64,000 nucleotides of DNA from Gnetum montanum (taxonomy: Eukaryota > Streptophyta > Gnetopsida > Gnetales > Gnetaceae): assembly GCA_015680685.1 (NCBI GenBank), contig MNCI01003602.1:366304-430303 (forward strand). Direction: 5' to 3'. Under the pieces are notes generated by a model. The model searched no databases. It was given only the letters and a program-made list of their open reading frames with translations, and was not told where the DNA came from. The position numbers were made by a program, and so were the translations under genes. Shown piece by piece: positions 1 through 9,299 of the stretch. How positions within the stretch are numbered: the stretch's first letter is position 1; each line of letters starts with the position of its first letter.

Positions 1-2449
1 CGGGAGGAATCTGAACCACGAATGGCTTGCCAAGTGTTTCCTGCTTATTTTCGGGGTAGATGGTGTTGATGCAGGGTGTGTCAGAATCGTTGTCACCATA
101 GATTGCGTCAATTACGTACGCCACCTCTTTAGTATTCAGGGGGTCTTTGTACATCCCCATGGTTTGATTTTGCGGTTGGACGGGGTTAGCCCCGTCAAAA
201 GTGATTTTGCCATCATCTATCATCTGCTAGATATCCTGTTTCAGGGTGAAGCAGTAATCCGTTCCGTGCCTGTTGCGTTGATGGTAGTCGCAGAAGCGAT
301 CCATCCTAAATCCTTTGGGCATGGACGGCTCATCCGGCGTTGCTAGGCTCGGGTTCTGTATGAGTTGGCAGAATTGTTCATGCCTTTGGATGGATGTAGG
401 GGACAATTGCTTATGTTGCATCAACCCAGCCTTTAAGAGCTGGTCAAAGAGTTGGGACGGTTTCATCAGTAAAGGTGTGTACTGAGAGGGTTCCTTCCTC
501 TCGAAATTACGCACACGGTTCGTCAGGTTCTGTGATGATGACTCTGGGGTTGTCGTGGGAGCAGGCTGATAGTAGTTAGTGCTGGTTGCGGGCGGTCTTT
601 GTTGATGTGTGGTGTTCGTTTGCTGGGTTCCCGCTATTGCTACTATAGTTGTCTTGGCCTTCTCTTTATCCTTTTTAGTATGTTGATTTTTGAAGGCCAA
701 GTATGTCGGGTCATAGCTGTTTTGAGCCGCTTCCTCTATATTTCTGATCTATAAAAATGTCTGATTCACATCATGTGCGTTGAGGTAATAAAGTTTGGAC
801 TTAAAGAAATCGTTGAAATCCCCCTTCAGAATTGTAAGCAAATAGGTTGGAGAGATTGGTTCGTGCAGCTGGTTGACAACCGCACTCCATCTCTGAATAA
901 ACTTCTACGCAGGTTCAAGCGGTGCTTGCTTGATCTGCATGAGGCTGTCCAGTGTGGCCTCAGGTTTCAAGTTGTAGTTGAACCGGGTCACAAACTGGCG
1001 TAAAAGATCGTCCAAAGAGAAAATAGAGTTCCTAGGCAGGGCCCGGTACCAGTCGAGTGCCCTCCCTGTGAGAGACATGGGAAATACACGGAGGATGGAG
1101 TGGGACCAAGCCTAGAGCAGCGCGCATTCTAGCCGAAATGTTATAAGGTGCGCGTTGGGATCGGTCTCCCTGTTATATTTGGTTAATGTGGGCAAGGGGA
1201 CACCTTTGGACAGGGTTAGAGGCGGGACAGAGGAACTGATAGGGTCATCATTGTAGAAATCTACTACCTTTAACTCTCCCTCAGTGGCCGTTTTGAGGCA
1301 TTTCACCTCTTCGGTAAGCTCTTGCATTATCTTTTTGGCGTCCACCCAATCTTGGGCGCTCGGTGACATAGCGGCTTGAGGTTGCGGTATACTGTACAAG
1401 CTAGATTGTTGCGTGTTAGGTTGAAGAGCCAAAAGTTGCACGGTCGGTGGTTGGGCTTGCGGAAAATTCACAACGGGCGGTGCCAAGGATGACACGTTGT
1501 AGGGAAAATGTTGTTTTTGTTGTTGCTGCAGCTGGGGTTGTATTTGGGGCACATTTGCCAGTGGGACTGTGTGGGATGGTGTATGGGGATGGGGGACCTG
1601 GTGCGACAGCGCTCCCCTTGCTGGCCATTGCCCTGCCACGTTATGGGTGGGGACTCCCTGTTTGGTCACGATTGTTTGGGGAAGTGTATATGCTTGGACG
1701 TGTGGTATGAAGTGGGCGGATGTGGATGCCAGAATCACGTGTGGCATCCTAATCACCCTTGGTGGGAGTGTTGCCCCCAGGTTATCGAAAGGTGGCGGCA
1801 CTTGTAAGGATGGGCCCGCAGCGGTAGTAGGGGTGACTGCGAGTGGGAAGGTGTTGGGTTGGGGATCACTCGGAAGAGGGACATGGACTAATGCTGCTGT
1901 TTCTGGTGGTGGCTGTTGAGCTTGGACGAATCTAAGGTGTTGCAAGGGCATGAGTTCCCCTGTGCCGGGATGGAAGATGGGGTTGACCTATGCTTGAGGG
2001 CTCAAGGTATGGTACGACTCTCCTTGCTCGGATTGAGCAGAAAACCCATCCTCATCCTCTGGTTGGGGCTCCAGTGCAGGCTAGTCCAACGAATTGTTCC
2101 TTTGAAGGAGGAGTTTTGTGATGAGTTCCTAATAGTGTTCAGGAACGGGAATTACGTCGTACGGGGAATAGATGAACTCTCGTCCCCCCCTATAATAAAA
2201 TTCGAACTGCCTCTTCACCTCCAGTTCAGCTTGATCAACAACCAGGCCCGCTTGTATCTTAATACAGATAAAGTTATATTGGTCCTGGGTAATGATGTTA
2301 GAGGCTGGGTCCCTCCCTTACAGCCTTAGGGATCGGCAGGGACCTGCTGTGGGTTGCATCCCTGGGTGTTGTGCGACGGGCTATTGGATAGTTATGGTGT
2401 CCATGGCGGTGGTCTGGGTGGTTAGAGCAGTGTTGTTTGAAGGGTTCAT
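1..2449 (-). pseudogene. gag: TAT-A gag (Tat/Ogre-lineage Ty3/gypsy), C-terminus beyond the window edge
   Basis: Gag forms the retrotransposon particle and packages element RNA. The frame can be followed from an ATG at 2449 to the left edge with few stops (TAG near 2385, TAA near 2330). Landmarks: an N-terminal block with YNFIC near 2290-2260; a long Pro/Gln-rich linker (about 1950-1400); a conserved block VKCLK / DFYNDDPI (about 1290-1240); and a C-terminal zinc-knuckle-like motif of C-x2-H, then H, then C pattern (CDYHQ..HGTDYC) near 270. The same blocks occur in the same order in TAT-B and TAT-C. Its leader and 5' LTR follow directly at higher coordinates. The protease and polymerase should lie left of position 1. 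Known family role; family call from shared motifs and the dual RNase H of sister copies. Confidence 0.85.
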
Positions 2450-2533
2450 GATGTTATGTCACGGCTAGGAGTAAGTTTGGAAAGGCTGAGTTTGTTCTGT
2501 AATGTGGCGTGCAGTGTATATGCTTCAAAGGAC

Positions 2534-2640
2534 AGCGTATGGTGTCAGCGTATACAGCGTATACAGCGTGTCGGCGTATACAGCGTATATAGCGTGTGCA
2601 GCGTACACAGTGTATATGGCGTGTGGAGCGTATACAATGT
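2534..2640. repeat. short tandem repeat of AGCGTATAC (about 9-bp unit)
   Basis: About ten close copies of AGCGTATAC or one-base variants (AGCGTGTGC, AGCGTACAC) run head to tail inside the TAT-A leader. The related GTATACGC word reappears in the U3 of the same element's LTR, so the same motif has expanded on both sides of the primer-binding site. Confidence 0.75.
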
Positions 2641-3279
2641 ATATGAGCAGCGTAGATGCTAGAAAGCGTATAAGGCACAGGATGAGTCAGCGTAAAGTGG
2701 GACAGTGTAAAATGAGAGCGTAAGACACGAAGTAGCATACAATGTAAAAGAGGTGACCAGCGTAACACAAGAATGTAAGATGAGTTGCAGCGTATAGGAC
2801 CACTTAGCGTAAAACTGGTGTTTAGTGTAAAACAGACGAGCGTGACAAACTCAGCGTAAACATAAGCTCAGCGTAAAATAGGCCAGAGCGTAAAACAGAA
2901 AGCGCAAAGTAGGTGAGTATAATGGGTTGCAGCATAAACAACTTGTAGCATAAAATTCACACAATTTGCAGCATGAAATTCACAGCGTAAACAGTTCACA
3001 GTATGAAGCGGGCTCAGCGTAAGGGTCGACTCCGGCGTAAAGACAGGCGCGTAAAACAGGTTGCAGCATGAACAGTAGAGCGTGAAACAAGTGAATGTAA
3101 AGCAAAGATGGAGCAGGTTTTTAAGAACATAGATGCTATGGAGCATATACGCTGGACAGTTGGGAAGTAGGTTCAGAACCAAACAGCATAAATGCTAGGG
3201 AAGTTGGGGCAGCGTACCGTTAGCGGCGTAGACGCTTAACAGCGTATACGCTGGGAGTTGCAGGTAAGCTTCAAGGAGG

Positions 3280-3301
3280 CCCTCCTTCTAGCGCCAATTT
3301 C
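3280..3301 (-). promoter_or_regulatory. TAT-A primer-binding-site region
   Basis: Read on the minus strand, the LTR ends in TACA and is followed after a few bases by TTGGCGCTAGAAGGAGGG. The same block (TTGGTGCTAGAAGGAGGG) follows the 5' LTR of TAT-C at 23143-23161. Position and conservation indicate the primer-binding site for reverse transcription plus the start of the leader. I cannot name the primer tRNA with confidence. Confidence 0.7.
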
Positions 3302-4544
3302 TGTACCACCTGAAATTGTCGGTCTCTGGCTGGAAGGGAAAACGGAGGCCGTGGGATCGCGAGACGGGTACAGAAGACCCTGCCTTCGCCTGAGGGCAAG
3401 CTGGAATGCAACGAAGGCAGAGTACCTTGGGTGGTCCGCACGCGGATCAGACAAGGATTTCCATGCGCGTACGCAAAATGCTATACGCTGGGTTATGCGT
3501 AAACGGTGTGCAGGCGTAAACAGCAAAGACAGCGTAAATGTAAACGGATGCAAACGAAGCATGAGCGTAAACAGACATAAATGAGGCATGGGCTAAATTG
3601 ACGTAAAACTGTGAAAGAACTTGTAGCAAATGAAACGATAGAATTACTGAGTCAGAGTATAGTGCACCGATCTAACGCAGTTGTGGGAACACAAGGCGGA
3701 CAAAAAGCCCTGACGTACACGGAGGTGACTCGGACGGTTTGCAAGGCGAGTGGAGCGTAAGAGAATGGATCCGCAGCGTGCAGGGCTTCCCAGCGTAAGA
3801 AGGTTTTCTGCTCTTTTGTGCAGCATAAATGTTCTCTCTGGTGTGCTCCGGGATTTTGCGAACTGTCTGGATGAAGTGGAAAAATTGGGGTTTTATATAG
3901 GTTGTTACGCTAGACTAAGGATGGGAGACACGTGGCGCGTTGACCGGGTGCATACACTTTACAAATATACAAAATGTTACAACTGCTGGGCGTATACGCT
4001 GCATCAGGTCGGCGTATACGCTGAAAATGCCGGGCGTGAACTGGGTGGAGGTGCTGAGCGTTGGGCGTATACACTGGTGAATGTTGGGCGTACACACTGG
4101 GCATATACACTGATGGATGTTGGGCGTACACGTCGGGCGTATACGCTGATGGATGCTGGGCGTACACGCCGGGCACATACGCTGAAGGATGCTGGGCGTA
4201 CACGTCGAGCGCATACGCCGAAGGATGCCACTTGCTTCAATCCTTGCTCTTCGATGTTATCTTCATGCTGTCATTGGAGATCCTGTCGTCGAGCATGTGC
4301 ATCTGCAGTGCCTGGGCGTGTACGCTGGAGAGCCAAACGTATACGCTGGAATGCTGGGCGTATACGCTGTATGCTAGGCGTATACGCTGTGTGTGATCTT
4401 GGCGTATATGCTAGAGTGTATACGCTAGCACCATATACTTAGCAAAAACTAAGTGTTGTGATCATGCAACCGGCGTCGTTCGTGAGTCCCAGGGTCCTGT
4501 TTGGGATCGGACAAGTACTAAGCTCCGAATTTTGTGGTGTTTTA
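3302..4544 (-). repeat. 5' LTR of TAT-A (1243 bp)
   Basis: On the minus strand it starts TAAAACACCAC at 4544 (TG decayed to TA) and ends GGTACA at 3302, right before the primer-binding site. A TATA box (CTATATAAAA) lies at 3891-3900. A stretch of about 180 bp at 3290-3480 matches the solo LTR at 46501-47978, including the block around GGTCCGCAC. The LTR sits inside the gag of ATH-A, which is cut at 4545. U3 holds a 36-bp tandem repeat (4066-4232). Confidence 0.85.
4066..4232. repeat. 36-bp tandem repeat in the TAT-A U3
   Basis: About 4.5 units, each made of TTGGGCGTACAC followed by GGGCGTATACGCTGATGGATG or close variants. The core GTATAC (and GCGTATACGC) is a perfect palindrome. Further single copies run on to 4440 (near 4330, 4360, 4380, 4402). 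The repeats lie upstream of the TATA box of this LTR, where enhancer or silencing modules are found in LTRs. Long open frames across it on both strands are a by-product of the 36-bp period. Confidence 0.85.
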
Positions 4545-4782
4545 TGGGGGTAACACAATGTTACCTTGCAAATCTCTCCACTGCAGTTGTTTATCTTGAT
4601 GGAGAATAAAAGTAAATTTAGGAATATACTCATTGAGATGAGTATATGTCATCCTATATTATTTAGGACTTGGCTTATTTTGGTTATGTGTTTTATCTTG
4701 CCGATTGTCTCGTGTGTGATCCTTAGGTGGTGAGTTGCTCTTATGAGAAAAAGGCATTTTTATTGGTGTGCTATTTCACCAT
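4545..4782 (-). pseudogene. gag: ATH-A gag N-terminus, cut by the TAT-A insertion
   Basis: The minus-strand frame opens at an ATG at 4782 and contains TFILHQD, a block ending QWRDLQGNIV, and then two prolines before it is cut at 4545. The same blocks occur in ATH-C gag (18543-18794) in the same order. The region between the primer-binding site and this ATG is also alike in the two copies. The rest of this gag should lie on the far side of TAT-A, left of the window. One in-frame TAA and a frameshift show it is dead. Confidence 0.8.
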
Positions 4783-4880
4783 TATATAAAATTTTTCTTT
4801 TGATTAACCCGAAGGTTCGTTAAGGCTCACAATGATGTGAGTGATATCCCTTATGTTCTATTCGGCGCACAAACACTTAG

Positions 4881-4899
4881 TCCCCGGCAATGGCACCAA
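4881..4899 (-). promoter_or_regulatory. ATH-A primer-binding site (tRNA-Asp type)
   Basis: On the minus strand TTGGTGCCATTGCCGGGGA directly follows the LTR end CTCATCA. It matches the complement of the plant tRNA-Asp 3' end (TGGCGCCGTTGCCGGGGA) with only two or three changes. This primer is typical of Athila-type plant gypsy elements (established knowledge). Confidence 0.85.
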
Positions 4900-5896
4900 T
4901 GATGAGTGGCAAGGTACCCCTACACTCAACCATATGAAACGAGCATAGCACGTGCGATCCAGTCAAACTCCATAGACTAAATGCCTAAATGCCCCATGGA
5001 ACACTTGGGGTTAATCATTCGTTGTCTTCCCAAGCTTACTTGTTGTTGTCACAGTGTATGGTTAAGTCTAAGGTATTTGATTTTTATGGTCTTTTATGAT
5101 TTTATGTCTTCTATGCTAAGAGCAAAGGGTTGAGAAACTAACTAACTCTAACTAATGTCCTAAGTCTAAATTAACTAGCGTCAGCATCCGTTCCCACTTA
5201 CCGTACACACCCTGAACTATGCAACTATGGCTACCAAACGCTAATCGTTACTGAGATCACCACACTTAACGCACGTGCTTGACGTGGTCGTACTGAGGCA
5301 CCTAACTAGCCTAAGTGTGATGAGCAGCCGATTCCTTGACTAGCCATACACATCCGTAGATGCTTGTAACCAAGTCATACTCGTCCCATGTTCTAGGAGA
5401 TAAGGGGAAGAGAATCTAATCACGATGAGTAGCCAATTCCTTGGTTAGCCGTACACATTCGTCAATGCTTGTAACCAAGTTATGCTCATGTCGCGCTAAC
5501 AACAGGTAAGAAATAACATGAAATAAAACCTATCCATGTACTACAAGGTTTATCCACAAAGCTTGTATTTATTGCCATACACAACTTGCATTCAGGTACA
5601 AAGCTGCTCGAATAAAGAACCGTTCACTTGGGGGACTCCTACTATGGGCATATGGAAAATATTCTATCTCTGGGGTGATCAATCCGCCAGAGCTTCGCTA
5701 CTTCTAGCCTAGGATGGGAAATGAGGGGAGTGTTGCTTCTTATTTATAGATTTGGCAACGGACCGTGATATCGCATACGTGATATCATAGGGGACAACGC
5801 GATATCACGTACATGATATCGCATGGGATGCGATATCGCTACGGCCACAATATCGTGTACATGATATCGCTGTGCATGCGATATCGCATCTCATCA
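4900..5896 (-). repeat. 5' LTR of ATH-A (997 bp)
   Basis: On the minus strand it starts TGATGAG at 5896 and ends CTCATCA at 4900, a perfect 7-bp inverted terminal pair. A TATA box (CTATAAATAAG) lies near 5738-5749. It aligns along most of its length with the ATH-C LTRs at 17741-18426 and 31280-32077. It is longer than the 798-bp ATH-C LTR because of a larger GATATC array and an internal duplication of about 70 bp (5317-5388 and 5423-5492, both with CTTGTAACCAAGT). Confidence 0.9.
5766..5890. repeat. GATATC palindrome array in the ATH-A U3
   Basis: Seven GATATC sites and one AATATC variant lie within about 125 bp, most extended to GCGATATCGC or ACATGATATCGC. They sit just upstream of the LTR TATA box. 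The ATH-C 3' LTR has only two GATATC sites and one variant in the same place (32030-32070), so copy number varies between family members. Confidence 0.85.
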
Positions 5897-6247
5897 ACTA
5901 TGCAAGCCATTACTAGGAAAATGAAAAATAAAAAAATTTTAACATTGGGTGTGTGTAGCTCCAGCGTAGTCAAGGCCATAACCACTATAAATCCCATGAA
6001 AATGCCAAATTTGGCAATCCCCAATGCATTTTTATCCATCCCATGCTCAAATATAAACATGACATTACTTTTCCCACATGAGAAGTGAGACAATAGCCAC
6101 TTATGAGGCATTTTTTAGTTCCAAAAAGTTAAAGTGTGCAAGATTATAGCTCATGGAACACAAACCTTACATTTATAATAAAATCTTGCCTCAAGTTGGA
6201 TGGTGAAGGTAAAAAGTTACAACATGAATTTTCCTAGTGGTGTTTCA
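5897..6247 (-). repeat. start of a TAT-B 3' LTR, truncated by ATH-A
   Basis: On the minus strand it begins TGAAACACCACTAGG at 6247. It parallels the TAT-D 3' LTR start at 46262 for roughly 200-250 bp, including the stretch around CACTTATGA and the poly-A-like CTAAAAA. It is cut at the ATH-A LTR boundary (5896). Upstream bases (GGCCTAT) are a decayed form of the polypurine tract kept at 35920 and 46263. Confidence 0.65.
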
Positions 6248-8215
6248 ATAGGCCAAAACCCAAAACTAGAAGAGATAGAGGAGGCTATAAGGGTCATATT
6301 AAGGATTATAAATCCATCTATAGGTTAAGTATCTTCATCAATGATTGCCACATACTGATTTTCCATTATTTTTTCTAATTTTCTGGCCAAACTATGAAAG
6401 TGTTTTTCCACTTGTATGCCTATTTCAATGATTATTTCGCATTTTAGCTACATTGAATCCAGAATTTAGGTTTTTTGACTATCTAAATGCAGAATTTAGG
6501 ATGAGATTTTGTATTTTTGATATTTTTTATGAAGATTTGGATTTTTACCTAAATACATGTGCAACATTGATGTCCTATTTTTTCCCATTTTCATGAAATT
6601 TTGATGTTTTTTTTTTGTTAGAGTATGCATGATAAGATTTTTAGATTTCGACTACATAGAATTATTGTTTACCACTTTTCAATCATCCTAGAAGTGGAAT
6701 TGAATTTTTTTCATTTTTCTAGTAAATATTTAGATTTTTCTTTGCCCAATATGTAGCATTTTTCTTAAAAGCTTGTTCTCCAATATTTGTTGTTCTTTTT
6801 TTAAGCTAGATTAATAGCATTGATAAGGTTATGATCACATATGATTAGCATCCTAGATTTCTAGGAATGGTTGATGTAGTGTAGAAGATTTTTTGGCCAT
6901 GTTTTAATTTTTTTTAAAAAAAGTATGATTGTTTCTACTATCAATTAACTAGAAACTAGGAATTTTGTCTAGCTAAAAATTGACAAAAATGTGGATTTTT
7001 TAGCACCCATACATGCAACACTATTGATGAATTTGGATTGTTCTAGCTATGTTCACTACATCTATTGTTGAAAATATTTTTTAAAAAAATTTCTAGATTT
7101 TTCCCAACCTTAGGACCTATGCTAGTCAATTTTTGATTAGAATGTGAAGTTTTGGATTATTTCTAGGCCTATGTTGATAGCGTTTGGGTGCTTGGAACTT
7201 GAATTATGTAAATTTTTTTAGTCCCATGAATAGTGTGTGAGCACCTAAGCTCTATAAGAGTATTGTATGGAATTCCCTAGCATGATAGGAAAGTGTATGA
7301 GCCACTTTGAAATTTTTTCCTAGGAAGAAATGTCAACGTTTGGGCTTCTAGAGTCCAAAATTCTTATGTTTTCCACCTTCTTCTTCCTACATTCTTAGCA
7401 CTAGTGATTTTCCTAGCTTTAAAAGCCTATAATTTTAAGCATCTTGATTTTCCCAAGCCCATCACTATCAATTTTGATCACTAGTTTCATGTAATTTTTA
7501 TTTTCATGAGGTTCCAATTTTCATAACTATTTTTTACAATGCCTAACTTAGTCAAATTTTACTTTTACTATTTAAGTTTGATGTCAAGTGGAATCTTAGT
7601 CATATTCATGAGTTTTGGCTAGCTTATATTTTGGTTTATCTTGTCAAAGTTGTTACTTGTCTATGTTTTATTAGTTTAAAGATCATTTCATCTTTTAATG
7701 GTTACATTTATAGCTTGCCTTTTCACTAATGGCTACATGTTTTTATTTTCTATAGGGCCCAAGCTATGACAATGATGGCTTGATAATATTCCTCACCCTA
7801 TTATTTAGCTAGGTTGCTAATGACAATGATGTGTGGCTATATTTGTTGTATTATAGCTTCTAGTTGTCATTAGTTATGGTTTCAAAGGTTGTGTATGTTA
7901 CACTATGTAACTATGGCTACTAGTCATGTATTAGTTGTACTTAGGCTCATGTTGTCATATTTTAGTTTCATGTTCTATGCTACTCTTGACTACAATTTTT
8001 AGTTCTTTTCATGTTTTATATTTTTCTATATTTTATACTTTTATGTAAAAAGGCCATAAGTTAAAACAATAATAAAGGGCAAGGCCACAAAGAAAAACTC
8101 TATAATGTAACAGAATAAAATGAAAACTATAAAAAAATGCATACAAATATGAATACAGCTCACAAACAATGTTATTAAGTAAACAAGCTACATGTAAACA
8201 CAAGAAATGAAAGTA
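6248..8215 (-). other. TAT-B 3' untranslated region, no gene seen
   Basis: About 2 kb of AT-rich DNA with no conserved coding sequence on either strand. It lies between a minisatellite (8218-8455) and the decayed polypurine tract at 6248, which is the position of the long 3' region in TAT-C (35934-36810) and TAT-D. I see no tandem repeat or hairpin of note in it. Confidence 0.5.
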
Positions 8216-8217
8216 AA

Positions 8218-8455
8218 GACTATCGTATATGACCAATTTTAGGCCCTAGTAGGGTACTAGTTTTAGGCCCTAATAGGCCATGGTCTTACCATTTTTAGAC
8301 CCTAGCAGGACATGGTCTTACTAGTTTTAGGCCCCATCAAGCCATGGTCATACTAGTTTTAGGCTCTGGCAAGCCATGCAGTCACCGGTTGTAGGCCCTA
8401 GCAAGCAATGGTATCACTAGTTTTAGGCCTTAGCAGGCTTTTGTTAAGTTTTCTA
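8218..8455. repeat. 32-bp minisatellite of TAT-B
   Basis: Seven units with the pattern TTTTAGGCCCTAGCAAGCCA then TGGT..ACTAG, period 32 bp. The same position downstream of the polymerase carries a related minisatellite in TAT-D (48656-48900, TTTAAGGCC..GCCATGATGCCA) and a more diverged one in TAT-C (36830-37070). It is not a CRISPR array: units abut with no unique spacers. Confidence 0.85.
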
Positions 8456-8559
8456 GCAAGCATGATCTAATCTCAAAAGATAATACAAGAATAAAATGAG
8501 CAATGAACATGATATAAGGCTACAAAAGTGAACAAATAGTTATTAGCAAAGGCATAGAT

Positions 8560-9250
8560 AAGATATATATGATGGATTTGTCAGTTTATCTCTAATAGAT
8601 CAAGCAGCTTCTTTAGCATGATCTTATGTTCACCATTCTTCATATTCAGTATGGTAAGTAGCATGTGTTCTTATTGGATATCTAATTTTGTAAAATTGGC
8701 AATGTTAGCATTGTTATGATCGTTGTCTCTAGCTTGGGTATTTGAAGTTTCATCTTGAAACTCTACCTTTGATCCTTGTTCAATGTTGAAATTATTCATA
8801 GATGATAGAAGTATGCTATCCCAAGGAATTATAATTTTTCCACTCTCATATGGTAAGTGAATCTCTTCATCTATAAGAGATGAGACTACTCAAAACCTAG
8901 CTAACCATGGTCTTCCTAGGATGAAGATGAAACCAAGTATCTCTTTGAGTACTAGAAACTTGGCAAATATTGGAAACTATTCCCCAGCTACAAAGTCAAA
9001 GGAGATAGAACCCCATACAACTACCCATGATCCATTGAATAACTTTAGAATGGAAGTAGAGGCCTCTTGTATGTTTTCAATTAGGCCTAATCATTTCATT
9101 ATGATAAATGGTATCATGTCAATTACTTCTCCATCATCCACATGAACACAATGAACCTAATGCCTACCAACACATATGGTAATGAGAAGAGAAGTAGATA
9201 GTACTTCTCTATTTTGGGGGTCAATATTTACTTCACTATCATGAAAGATG
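8560..9250 (-). pseudogene. TAT-B protease region
   Basis: Retropepsin-like aspartic protease segment. On the minus strand near 8900 the frame shows KEILGF followed by ILGRPWLARF, then IHLPYESGK. The same blocks occur in TAT-C at 27291-27540 (KEMLGF, ILGRSWLAKL, IHLAYEGRE). The frame has several stops and fades by about 8560. The RT and integrase expected next are absent: the minisatellite starts 100 bp further on. Family role known; loss of polymerase is seen directly. Confidence 0.75.
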
Positions 9251-9299
9251 ATGTAATTTTATTCTTATTTTCTCTAAACTAAGTTTTCTCAATGATAGA

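Larger units (their letters stand above)
2450..3301 (-). other. TAT-A untranslated leader
   Basis: This lies between the 5' LTR and the gag start of TAT-A. It is filled with dispersed copies of AGCGTAAA and AGCGTATAC words and has no conserved coding sequence. The short open frames on both strands come from repetition. TAT-B has a comparable leader at 12100-12400 with GCGTATAAG words, so the repeat-rich leader is a shared family trait that differs in sequence between copies. Confidence 0.65.

Noticed and set aside
1447-1919. Plus-strand open frames of 87-116 residues opposite TAT-A gag
   Set aside because: They are shadows of the Pro/Gln-rich gag linker, whose reverse strand is Gly/Trp-rich and free of stops.
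3750-4442. A 230-residue plus-strand open frame with matching open frames on the minus strand
   Set aside because: It is produced by the 36-bp repeat (a multiple of three keeps several frames open) inside the TAT-A LTR. The translation is a simple repeat with no known domain.
8218-8455. Regular 32-bp repeats suggesting a CRISPR array
   Set aside because: Units abut with no spacers, drift gradually, and lie in a plant retrotransposon.
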